NCBI GenBank assembly: GCA_038216465.1
Contig: JBBQQC010000009.1
Span: 1 to 64,000 of the forward strand
Source of the DNA: JACCZX01 sp038216465
GTDB taxonomy: Bacteria > Pseudomonadota > Gammaproteobacteria > Burkholderiales > Burkholderiaceae_F
Length of the DNA: 64,000 nt
Reading direction: 5' to 3'
The position numbers and the translations under genes were made by a program. The stretch's first letter is position 1. The number at the start of each line of letters is the position of its first letter. The notes beneath the pieces are model-generated. The model was not told the DNA's origin. It worked only from the letters and a program-made list of their open reading frames with translations, and did not search any database. Below, piece by piece: positions 25,345-34,775 of this stretch.

Positions 25345-25689
25345 TTAGGACTTCTTGTCAGCTTTCTTTTCGTCGGCTTTGACGTTGGCCTTCACATCGC
25401 CCTTCATTTCGCCTTTGACATCACCGGTGGTGACGGCTTTCGGACCTTTGGCCTTCTTGTGCGTTTTGGATGTCTTTACCGTGGCAACTTTGTCGGTCTT
25501 GACCGCAGCAGCTGCCGTTGCATTTCCGGCCTTCTCAACTGCCTTCGGCGATGCGTTCGGTGAGGCCGGTTTTACTTCCACCGGTGGTGTCGCGCGTGGT
25601 GTCTGCACGGGCGCGCTCGGTGCCGGCGTTTGCGCGAACGCGATGCCCGCGATTGTTGCGCCGATCAGTAAAGCGATCTGCTTCTTCAT
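25345..25689 (-). CDS. Low-complexity Lys/Ala-rich secreted protein
   Basis: Unknown function. It has 114 residues: a signal peptide (MKKQIALLIGATIAGIAFAQ), a Pro/Ala-rich segment, then a highly basic tail with imperfect repeats (GDVKGEMKGDVKANVKADEK). The mature protein is composed mostly of Lys, Ala, Val, Thr, Pro and Asp and is probably disordered. Similar small signal-peptide-bearing Lys/Ala proteins occur in many beta- and gammaproteobacteria, but I cannot name a role. It has its own terminator at 25295-25323. Confidence 0.7.
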   Translation of the reverse strand: MKKQIALLIGATIAGIAFAQTPAPSAPVQTPRATPPVEVKPASPNASPKAVEKAGNATAAAAVKTDKVATVKTSKTHKKAKGPKAVTTGDVKGEMKGDVKANVKADEKKADKKS

Positions 25690-25826
25690 GTGTTACTCCC
25701 TAAAGTTGTAGTGACCTAATGGGGTCAGTGGCAAGAACGGCTTCATTCGCAAGCGGTTGACACTCACAGACGCTGCCGATGGACGGCTGGGTAAACTCGC
25801 AACAAACAAGCGCACTTGGAGACACC

Positions 25827-27071
25827 ATGGTTCACATTGCGGTGCCCGCGACCGGGCAGAAGATCACCGTCAACAAAAACTTCACGCTCAATGTTCCTGA
25901 TCACCCGGTCGTTCCGTACATCGAGGGCGACGGCACCGGCGTCGACATCACGCCGGTGATGATGAAGGTGGTTGATGCCGCTGTCGCCAAAGCGTATGGC
26001 GGCAAGAAGAAGATCGTCTGGATGGAGGTTTTCGCAGGCGAAAAAGCAACCAAGGTCTACGGCCCCGACGTCTGGCTGCCAGACGAGACACTCGCCGTGT
26101 TGCGCGATTACGTCGTTTCGATCAAAGGCCCGTTGACCACACCGGTAGGCGGCGGAATCCGCTCGATCAACGTCGCGCTCCGGCAGGAGCTCGATTTGTA
26201 CGTCTGCTTGCGCCCGGTGCGTTACTTCAAGGGCGTGCCGAGTCCAGTCAAAGAACCTGAAAAAACCGATATGGTGATCTTCCGCGAGAACTCGGAAGAC
26301 ATTTATGCCGGAATCGAATACGAGGCCGAAAGCGACAAGGCCAAGAAGCTGATCGCCTTTCTGCAGACCGAGATGGGCGTCAAGAAAATCCGGTTCCCGA
26401 ACACCTCGGGAATTGGCATCAAGCCCGTGTCAAGCGAGGGGACCGAGCGTCTGGTGCGCCGAGCGTTTCAGTACGCGATCGATAACAAGCGCAAGAGCGT
26501 CACGCTGGTGCACAAAGGCAACATCATGAAGTACACCGAGGGCGCATTTGCCAAATGGGGCTACGCGCTTGCGCAAAAGGAATTCGGTGCCGAACTGCTA
26601 GATGGGGGACCGTGGATGAAATTCAAGGCCGCCCACGGCGACGTCGTCGTCAAGGATGTGATCGCCGATGCTTTCTTGCAACAAATCCTGCTGCGACCGG
26701 CTGAATATGACGTGATCGCGACGATGAATCTGAACGGTGACTACATATCAGATGCGCTCGCTGCGCAGGTGGGTGGGATCGGTATCGCGCCCGGCGCCAA
26801 CATGTCCGACACAGTGGCGGTGTTCGAAGCGACGCACGGCACGGCGCCGAAATATGCCGGCAAGGACTACGTCAATCCGGGTTCGGAAATCCTGTCGGCC
26901 GAGATGATGCTGCGGCACATGGGCTGGGTTGAAGCGGCCGATCGGATCATCAGCTCAATGGAAAAAGCGATATTGAGCAAGAAAGTGACGTACGACTTCG
27001 CGCGTCAGATGCCCGGCGCAACTCAAGTTAGCTGCTCCGGCTTTGGTGACGTGATGATCGCAAACATGTAG
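25827..27071 (+). CDS. icd: NADP-dependent isocitrate dehydrogenase
   Basis: Oxidative decarboxylation of isocitrate to 2-oxoglutarate in the TCA cycle. The 414-residue protein matches E. coli Icd closely, with VVPYIEGDGTGVDITPVM, GGGIRSINVALRQELDLYVC (containing the regulatory serine site), FRENSEDIYAGIEY and ATMNLNGDYISDALA. APKYAGKDYVNPGSEIL keeps the Lys-Tyr and Val positions associated with NADP preference. The ATG at 25827 has GGAGA upstream; a longer frame to 25779 was rejected. A bidirectional terminator follows at 27111-27136. Confidence 0.96.
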   Translation: MVHIAVPATGQKITVNKNFTLNVPDHPVVPYIEGDGTGVDITPVMMKVVDAAVAKAYGGKKKIVWMEVFAGEKATKVYGPDVWLPDETLAVLRDYVVSIKGPLTTPVGGGIRSINVALRQELDLYVCLRPVRYFKGVPSPVKEPEKTDMVIFRENSEDIYAGIEYEAESDKAKKLIAFLQTEMGVKKIRFPNTSGIGIKPVSSEGTERLVRRAFQYAIDNKRKSVTLVHKGNIMKYTEGAFAKWGYALAQKEFGAELLDGGPWMKFKAAHGDVVVKDVIADAFLQQILLRPAEYDVIATMNLNGDYISDALAAQVGGIGIAPGANMSDTVAVFEATHGTAPKYAGKDYVNPGSEILSAEMMLRHMGWVEAADRIISSMEKAILSKKVTYDFARQMPGATQVSCSGFGDVMIANM

Positions 27072-27110
27072 CGGCTCGCAAGTCGCGAGCAGCAGAAGAA
27101 CGACAGAAAC

Positions 27111-27136
27111 AAAAGCCCCGCTGCAGCGGGGCTTTT
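27111..27136. terminator. Bidirectional terminator between icd and the cold-shock gene
   Basis: A perfect 26-bp palindrome, AAAAGCCCCGCTG followed by its exact reverse complement, with A-run and T-run flanks. It can terminate icd on the plus strand and the csp gene on the minus strand. Confidence 0.9.
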
Positions 27137-27147
27137 ACAGCGGCTGA

Positions 27148-27351
27148 TTATCCGCCGGTAATGTTCGACGCCTGCTTGCCTTTTGGGCCCTGCACGACTT
27201 CAAAATTTACCTTCTGACCTTCTTTAAGCGTCTTAAACCCATTCATATTGATAGCCGAGAAGTGAGCGAACAAGTCCTCACCTCCGTCGTCCGGCGTAAT
27301 AAAGCCGAAGCCCTTGGCATCGTTAAACCACTTAACCGTTCCAGTCGACAT
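27148..27351 (-). CDS. Cold-shock domain protein
   Basis: A 67-residue single cold-shock domain that binds single-stranded nucleic acid and acts as an RNA chaperone. It has both RNA-binding motifs, KGFGFI (about 13-18) and DLFAHF (about 26-31), and the start MSTGTVKWFNDAKGFGFITP. The ATG at 27351 has a purine-rich GGGTGAGGGA upstream. Whether it is cold-induced cannot be read from the sequence, though the long upstream gap would allow a long 5' leader. Confidence 0.95.
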   Translation of the reverse strand: MSTGTVKWFNDAKGFGFITPDDGGEDLFAHFSAINMNGFKTLKEGQKVNFEVVQGPKGKQASNITGG

Positions 27352-27844
27352 TCCCTCACCCCTCCCACAACAAAGACAAGGCAACTCGGCCGCTCGCGCC
27401 TGCGCGCTAACTGCCGTGCGCCCACCTGCACCCTCACCCAACGATTTTCGCCGGTGCCGCCATGCCAGGGCGACTTAACGCTCCAGCGCTGACGCCGCGA
27501 TTGTTCGAGTAAATCCGGCGGCGGTCAATAGCGCTGCGCACAACGTTCGAACGATCGCGGATGCCCTTTCCCACCTATTTTTACCCCAGCTGTCATCGCA
27601 AACCGATCTGCGCCGGTTAAAAGGTGGCGGGTTTAATACGCACAGAGTCGAGTTGGTGACTTCGAGCGCGCGCTGAGTCGGCGTTGCTTTCGCAAGCGGC
27701 GGTACGTGAAAGCACGCTTGTTTTCCCTCGCCAATTCGAAGCTTGTACGAGTTGAATACGCAGGATGCGCACCGATTTACCGTATGATTGGTACGCTATT
27801 TGTATCCTGTGCTGGATGGTCGATTTGCATAGAATGCGGCTCAG
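27352..27844. other. 493-nt intergenic region between csp and clpS
   Basis: No gene is supported here. The left part is the likely 5' leader and promoter region of csp on the minus strand; the right part should hold the clpS-clpA promoter. A TAGAAT hexamer at 27830-27835 would place transcription start almost at the clpS ATG and lacks a -35 match, so I do not assign it. No tRNA or recognisable small RNA was found. Confidence 0.45.
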
Positions 27845-28149
27845 ATGAGTGAGCGGTTGGGCGAAGGCACCGTCGTTGAGAAGCAGGCTTCTCGCGTCAA
27901 GCCACCGCCCATTTATCAAGTGGTTCTGTTGAATGACGACTACACACCGATGGAGTTCGTAGTCGGAGTTCTGCAGAAGTTCTTCGGCAAAGGGAGAGAG
28001 CAAGCAACTCAGATCATGCTGAAGGTTCATCACGAAGGACGCGGTGTCTGCGGCGTCTATCCGCGCGATATCGCAGCGACCAAGGTCGAGCAAGTCTGCA
28101 GTTATTCACGCCAGCATCAGCATCCGCTGCAGTGCGTGATGGAGGAAGC

Positions 28150-28153
<4 letters not shown>
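27845..28153 (+). CDS. clpS: ATP-dependent Clp protease adaptor ClpS
   Basis: Adaptor that delivers N-end-rule substrates to ClpAP. The 102-residue protein has PPIYQVVLLNDDYTPMEFV (the conserved NDD substrate region), VLQKFFGK, and KVHHEGRGVCGVY in its C-terminal half. Its stop overlaps the clpA start as ATGA, indicating translational coupling. Confidence 0.96.
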
Positions 28154-30456
<2,303 letters not shown>

Positions 30457-30524
30457 CTTTCGGAACAGGCTGATCGCCAACGTTTCGTAGCCGTCGGTTG
30501 ACGGCGTCGCTGGATTGTCCCCAC

Positions 30525-30547
30525 AATGGCCCGCTTGTCGGGCCATT
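30525..30547 (+). terminator. Hairpin downstream of clpA, possible terminator
   Basis: A perfect 9-bp stem AATGGCCCG/CGGGCCATT with a 5-nt loop lies about 70 nt past the clpA stop and just before the cytochrome gene's ribosome-binding site. The T-run after it is poor (TCTCT), so terminator function is uncertain. Confidence 0.45.
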
Positions 30548-30565
30548 TCTCTGCACGGGGGGATC

Positions 30566-30880
30566 ATGAAAACAGCCATGACAATGGCGTGCCTGCTGCT
30601 GACGAGTACAGCGCACGCGCAGCAGGTATCTGATGCCGACATGAGGTCGGCTGCAATGCTCGCTTCGAACTGCGCGAACTGTCACGGCACATCGGGAAAC
30701 GCGCAAGGCGCGATGCCGAGCCTGGCGGGTCAACAAAAAACCTACATCGTCGCTCAGATGCGCGCGTTCCGCGACGGCAAGCGGCCGGCGACAATCATGC
30801 ATCAGCTGTCCAAGGGCTATACCGATCAGCAGACTGAGTTGATCGCAGAATTCTTTTCTCGGCAGAAGCCGGCGCGCTAG
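30566..30880 (+). CDS. Monoheme cytochrome c subunit of flavocytochrome c sulfide dehydrogenase-like complex
   Basis: A 104-residue periplasmic cytochrome c with a signal peptide (MKTAMTMACLLLTSTAHAQQ), one CANCHG heme-binding motif and a likely distal methionine in GAMPSLAGQQ or in the TIMHQL segment. The next gene, 10 nt downstream, encodes the flavin subunit, so this is the electron acceptor of the pair. Allochromatium's FccA is diheme and twice as large; this single-domain form resembles the monoheme SoxE-type partner. The ATG at 30566 has a strong purine-rich ribosome-binding site. Confidence 0.88.
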   Translation: MKTAMTMACLLLTSTAHAQQVSDADMRSAAMLASNCANCHGTSGNAQGAMPSLAGQQKTYIVAQMRAFRDGKRPATIMHQLSKGYTDQQTELIAEFFSRQKPAR

Positions 30881-30889
30881 GAGACACCG

Positions 30890-32179
30890 ATGAGCACAAC
30901 AGGAATTACGCGGCGCGACGCTCTGAAGGCATTCTCGGCGGGCGTGATTGCATCCGGCTTGTCGGCGTGCGCAACCATCGGGCAAAGAAGTGTCGGCAGA
31001 GTCGTGGTGGTGGGCGGAGGCTACGGGGGCGCTACCGCGGCCAAGTATCTACGTCAGTGGTCAGATGGCGGCGTCGACGTAACGTTGGTCGAACCCAACG
31101 AAGCGTTCGTTTCGTGCCCGATGTCGAACTTACTGATCGGCGGCAGCAAGACGCTTGCCGACCTCACCGTCAGTTATTCCGGGCTCGATAAATACGGTGT
31201 GAAGCGCGTACGTGACACCGTCAGCGCGGTTGACGTCGACAAGAAACAGGTGCGCCTCGCGTCGGGTGCGACGCTGCCCTATGACCGGTTGGTCTTGTCG
31301 CCGGGCGTGGAGTTCATGTACGACAGGTTGCAGGGATGGTCGGCTGCGGGCGAAGCGTCGGTCTTGCACGCTTGGAAAGCCGGCGCGCAGACCATCGCTC
31401 TGCGCCGGCAGTTGACCGAGATGAAGGACGGCGGCGTGGTCGTGATGAGCATTCCGCTGGCGCCATACCGCTGCCCACCGGGACCGTACGAGCGGGCGTG
31501 CCAGATCTCGTGGTATCTGAAACAGTCGAAGCCGAAGAGCAAGCTGATCGTGCTGGATGCGAATCCGGACTACGTTTCCAAGAAGCCGCTGTTCTCGCGC
31601 GTATTCGGCGAGGACTACAAAGGGATTGTGGAATATCGGGTCGGCGCGCCGGTCAACGAGATAGACATTAAGTCAGGCACGTTCGTCACGGAGATCGGCG
31701 ACAAGGTGCGCGGCGACGTGGTCAACTACATTCCGCCACAGCGCGCCGCCAACATCGCGCGTGACGCCGGAGTGATCACCGCCAATAATCGCTGGTGCGA
31801 GGTCGATTGGACGTCGATGGAATCGATCAGGGTGCCCGCCGTGCATGTGCTCGGCGACTCGACGCTGTCGGCGCCAGCGATGCCGAAGTCGGGTCATATG
31901 GCGAACCAGCACGGCAAGGCCGCCGCCGCAGCGATCATGGAATTACTGAACGGCCGCGCCGTCGTGCCGCCGACGATGGCCAACACCTGCTACAGCTTCG
32001 TCGACGATCGCAACGCGGTGCACGTCGACAGCGTTCATCGCTGGGTCCCGGAAAAGAAAACGCTAGAACCGGTCGCGGGCGCCGGCGGTATCTCGTCGCA
32101 GGACCGCGCATCGTGGGCGCTCGAAGGCGCGTACGCGCAGAGCTGGGCGACGACGATTTGGAGCGACATGCTGGGTTAG
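30890..32179 (+). CDS. fccB: Flavocytochrome c sulfide dehydrogenase, flavin subunit
   Basis: FAD enzyme oxidising sulfide (or a related reduced sulfur species) in the periplasm and passing electrons to cytochrome c. The 429-residue protein has a Tat-like signal (TRRDALKAF) and the dinucleotide loop VVVVGGGYGGATAAKYL. Cys76 (FVSCPMSN) matches the residue that binds FAD covalently in Allochromatium FccB. Cys195 (YRCPPGPYE) and Cys367 (NTCYSF) match its redox disulfide; the spacing of 119 residues between the first two equals that of the reference. Only 10 nt separate it from the cytochrome gene. No sox genes are in the window, so the pathway context is unknown. Confidence 0.9.
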   Translation: MSTTGITRRDALKAFSAGVIASGLSACATIGQRSVGRVVVVGGGYGGATAAKYLRQWSDGGVDVTLVEPNEAFVSCPMSNLLIGGSKTLADLTVSYSGLDKYGVKRVRDTVSAVDVDKKQVRLASGATLPYDRLVLSPGVEFMYDRLQGWSAAGEASVLHAWKAGAQTIALRRQLTEMKDGGVVVMSIPLAPYRCPPGPYERACQISWYLKQSKPKSKLIVLDANPDYVSKKPLFSRVFGEDYKGIVEYRVGAPVNEIDIKSGTFVTEIGDKVRGDVVNYIPPQRAANIARDAGVITANNRWCEVDWTSMESIRVPAVHVLGDSTLSAPAMPKSGHMANQHGKAAAAAIMELLNGRAVVPPTMANTCYSFVDDRNAVHVDSVHRWVPEKKTLEPVAGAGGISSQDRASWALEGAYAQSWATTIWSDMLG

Positions 32180-32188
32180 GGGCGGCAA

Positions 32189-32632
32189 TCAGCGTCCTGT
32201 ACTGCCGAAGCCGCCAGCCCCACGCTCACTCGATGCGAATTCGGGCACCACATTGAACTCGGCCTGCACGACGGGAACGATCACCAACTGCGCCAGCCGC
32301 TCGAGCGGATTCAGCGTGAATGCTGCGTGGCCGCGGTTCCACGTCGACACCATCAATTCGCCCTGGTAGTCGGAGTCGATCAGGCCGACCAGGTTGCCGA
32401 GCACGATGCCGTGTTTGTGTCCCAGTCCGGAGCGCGGCAGGATCATCGCCGCATAACCGGCATCTGCAATGTGAATTGCCAGCCCGGTTTTTACCAGGTG
32501 GGTTGTGCCCGGCTCAACCACGAGCGGAGCGTCGACGCATGCGCGCAAGTCGAGGCCCGCAGCGCCCGCCGTCGCGTAGGCGGGCATCTGATCTCGCAAC
32601 CTTTCGTCCAGGATGCGAACGTCGACGCGCAT
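32189..32632 (-). CDS. dut: Deoxyuridine 5'-triphosphate nucleotidohydrolase (dUTPase)
   Basis: Hydrolyses dUTP to dUMP and pyrophosphate, preventing uracil incorporation into DNA and supplying dTMP synthesis. The 147-residue trimeric-type enzyme has AGAAGLDLRA, PRSGLGHKHGIVLGNLVGLI, DSDYQGELMV and the C-terminal glycine-rich arm GAGGFGSTGR that closes the active site. The ATG at 32632 immediately follows the stop of the preceding membrane-protein gene, so it ends the long ribF-ileS-lspA-coaBC operon. Confidence 0.96.
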   Translation of the reverse strand: MRVDVRILDERLRDQMPAYATAGAAGLDLRACVDAPLVVEPGTTHLVKTGLAIHIADAGYAAMILPRSGLGHKHGIVLGNLVGLIDSDYQGELMVSTWNRGHAAFTLNPLERLAQLVIVPVVQAEFNVVPEFASSERGAGGFGSTGR

Positions 32633-33088
32633 TTACTTAGCGTTGGGTGGCGGCGTAAACACCTTCGCGATCAGCGCTTGCGCCTGCTTGTTGTCCCGCG
32701 GGGAAAAGCGACGCACGGCGCGCTGGAACATCCGCACGCCCCAGACGATCAACGCGACGGCAATGATCAGTGGTACCACGCTGACAGAAGCCACCACCCA
32801 GTAAAGCGCGAGCAACGCGCCAATCAGAATTGACAGCACGGAAGCCAGCACTGGACCGACCGAAGGCACGGCGGCGACTTGCGCCAGCGTTGCCTGCAGC
32901 TGTGAAGCGCTGCGCAGATCAGCAGGCTTGCGACCGGCGAAAAAGTGGCCGGCATCGCCTGTCTTTGTCTTGTCGAGTTGCGTAACCCGGTGCTGCGTGC
33001 TGGCCAGCAGCCGCGCGGCCGACTCTCGTTGCAGCTGTTCGATGTAGGCGATGAAGTCGCCGTCTTTGGGCTCGTGCGTATCGATCAT
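32633..33088 (-). CDS. Small membrane protein of unknown function between coaBC and dut
   Basis: I do not recognise this 151-residue protein. Residues 1-65 are soluble and charged (including QLQRESAARLLASTQHR, possibly helical); residues about 75-120 contain two adjacent hydrophobic helices (VLASVLSILIGALLALYWVV and SVVPLIIAVALIVWGVRM); the tail is basic. Its ATG overlaps the coaBC stop (ATGA) and its stop abuts the dut start, so it is an integral operon member. It may be an accessory membrane protein, but nothing shows what it does. Confidence 0.7.
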   Translation of the reverse strand: MIDTHEPKDGDFIAYIEQLQRESAARLLASTQHRVTQLDKTKTGDAGHFFAGRKPADLRSASQLQATLAQVAAVPSVGPVLASVLSILIGALLALYWVVASVSVVPLIIAVALIVWGVRMFQRAVRRFSPRDNKQAQALIAKVFTPPPNAK

Positions 33089-34272
33089 CTGAGCTTGGTG
33101 GCGATCGCGCTGATCAGCCTTCTTGCCTGCGCAAGTTTGTCGTCGGTCGGCAAGATCGTCACGCCGTCTTGATCGATCAGCGACAGCTCGCTGCGGTCGG
33201 TACCGAGGGAATCTTGCGCGCGGTTAGCCACCATTAACGGCACCCTCTTTCCGGCGCGCTTGCGGCGCGCGTTTTCGATGATGTCATCGCTCTCGGCGGC
33301 GAAGCCGACGCAGTAGGGCGCCGATGGCAGCGCCGCCACGGTCGCGAGAATATCGGGATTCGCCGCGAACTGCAGCGCAGGTGCCCCGGCTGTTTTCTTG
33401 AACTTGCTCGCACTTTGATTGATGACGTGCCAGTCAGCGACAGCGGCCACTGCAATAAAAATGTCGGCCGGAAGCTCGCGCATCACCGCAGCCATCATTT
33501 CGCGCGCCGTCGTGACGTCGGTCCGTTGTACACCGCGTGGGGTTGCGAGCGCGGTCGGTCCGGCGATCAGTTTCACGTTTGCGCCGGCGTCGCGGGCGGC
33601 ACGCGCCAACGCGAAACCGGTCTTACCAGACGACAAATTAGTGATTCCCCGCACTGGGTCGATCGGCTCGAACGTCGGCCCCGCGGTCAGCAGTACCTTC
33701 TTGCCCGAGAGTGGCTTCGGTTGAAAAAAAGAAATTATTTCCTCCAGCAACTCATGGGCTTCGAGCATGCGGCCGAAGCCGGTTTCACCGCATGCCTGCG
33801 CGCCGCTGGCAGGCCCCAAGATTGCAATGCCGTCGGCGCGCAACTGCGCGACATTTCGTTGCGTGGCCGGGTTCTGCCACATTTCGACGTTCATAGCCGG
33901 CGCCACCAGTAGCGGCGTGCGAGTCCGGTCGCGCGCCAGCGCCAGCGTCGTCAACAGATCGTCGGCTAGCCCGTACGCGATCTTGGCCAGGAAATCGGCG
34001 GTCGCCGGCGCCACGACGACTGCGTCTGCATGGCGCGTCAACTCGATATGCGGCATCGCGTTGCCAGTCGAGTCCTTCCACTGATCGGTCTGCACGGGCC
34101 TACCGCTCAAAGCTTGCATCGTCGTCGCGGTAACGAATTGCTGCGCGCCCGCCGTCATTACCACTTGCGCGGTCGCGCCTTCATCCTGCACGCGTCGCAC
34201 CAGCTCGCACACTTTATAAGCCGCGATGCCACCGGTTATCCCGACGACCAGATGTTTACCGTCGAGCTGCAT
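33085..34272 (-). CDS. coaBC: Bifunctional phosphopantothenoylcysteine decarboxylase/synthetase
   Basis: Two steps of coenzyme A synthesis. The 395-residue protein has an N-terminal CoaC flavoprotein domain (VVGITGGIAAYKVCELVRRV, LLVAPAMNVEMWQNPATQRN, and the active-site cysteine in ACGETGFGRMLEA). The C-terminal CoaB synthetase domain shows VLLTAGPTFEPIDPVRGITN and FIAVAAVADWHV. The ATG at 34272 begins 2 nt after the lspA stop. The long open frame upstream into lspA and ileS is not coding. Coupled by ATGA to the membrane unknown. Confidence 0.95.
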   Translation of the reverse strand: MQLDGKHLVVGITGGIAAYKVCELVRRVQDEGATAQVVMTAGAQQFVTATTMQALSGRPVQTDQWKDSTGNAMPHIELTRHADAVVVAPATADFLAKIAYGLADDLLTTLALARDRTRTPLLVAPAMNVEMWQNPATQRNVAQLRADGIAILGPASGAQACGETGFGRMLEAHELLEEIISFFQPKPLSGKKVLLTAGPTFEPIDPVRGITNLSSGKTGFALARAARDAGANVKLIAGPTALATPRGVQRTDVTTAREMMAAVMRELPADIFIAVAAVADWHVINQSASKFKKTAGAPALQFAANPDILATVAALPSAPYCVGFAAESDDIIENARRKRAGKRVPLMVANRAQDSLGTDRSELSLIDQDGVTILPTDDKLAQARRLISAIATKLR

Positions 34273-34274
34273 CG

Positions 34275-34775
34275 CTATTTCGCGCCTCGTACGCGGCGAA
34301 GCTCGTCGACGATCAGCAGCGCGGCGCCGCCGACGATGGCACTGTCGGCCAGATTGAATGCGGGCCAGTGCCAGCCCGCCCAGTGAAAATCGAGAAAGTC
34401 GATCACGTGGCCGTACGTGATGCGGTCGATCACGTTGCCGATCGCGCCGCCAAGAATCATCGCGAGGGCCAGCGCGAACAATCTTTGATGACCGTGGCGC
34501 GCAAGCAGATACAGAATGAAGACAGAGGCGGCAAGCGCCACCAGGATCAGGAACCCTCCCTGCCAGCCCGATGCGGTCGCGAGGAATGAAAAGGCGGCGC
34601 CCTTGTTGTAGGTCAATACCAGATTGAAGAAATCGGTGACCGTTACCACGTCGCCGAATTCGAATCGCTTTTCGATCGTGATCTTCGTCACTTGATCGAT
34701 CAGGATGATTCCGATCGCGACGCCAATCCACGGCAGCATGCGTTGCGGCCAGGTGGGTTGCTTGACGAAAGACAT
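34275..34775 (-). CDS. lspA: Lipoprotein signal peptidase II
   Basis: Inner-membrane aspartic protease that removes the signal peptide of prolipoproteins. The 166-residue protein has four hydrophobic helices. Catalytic aspartates sit in MILGGAIGNVIDRITYG and FNLADSAIVGGA, with NKGAAFSFL in the second conserved region. The ATG at 34775 shares a base with the ileS stop. The ileS-lspA pairing is widespread. Confidence 0.96.
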   Translation of the reverse strand: MSFVKQPTWPQRMLPWIGVAIGIILIDQVTKITIEKRFEFGDVVTVTDFFNLVLTYNKGAAFSFLATASGWQGGFLILVALAASVFILYLLARHGHQRLFALALAMILGGAIGNVIDRITYGHVIDFLDFHWAGWHWPAFNLADSAIVGGAALLIVDELRRVRGAK

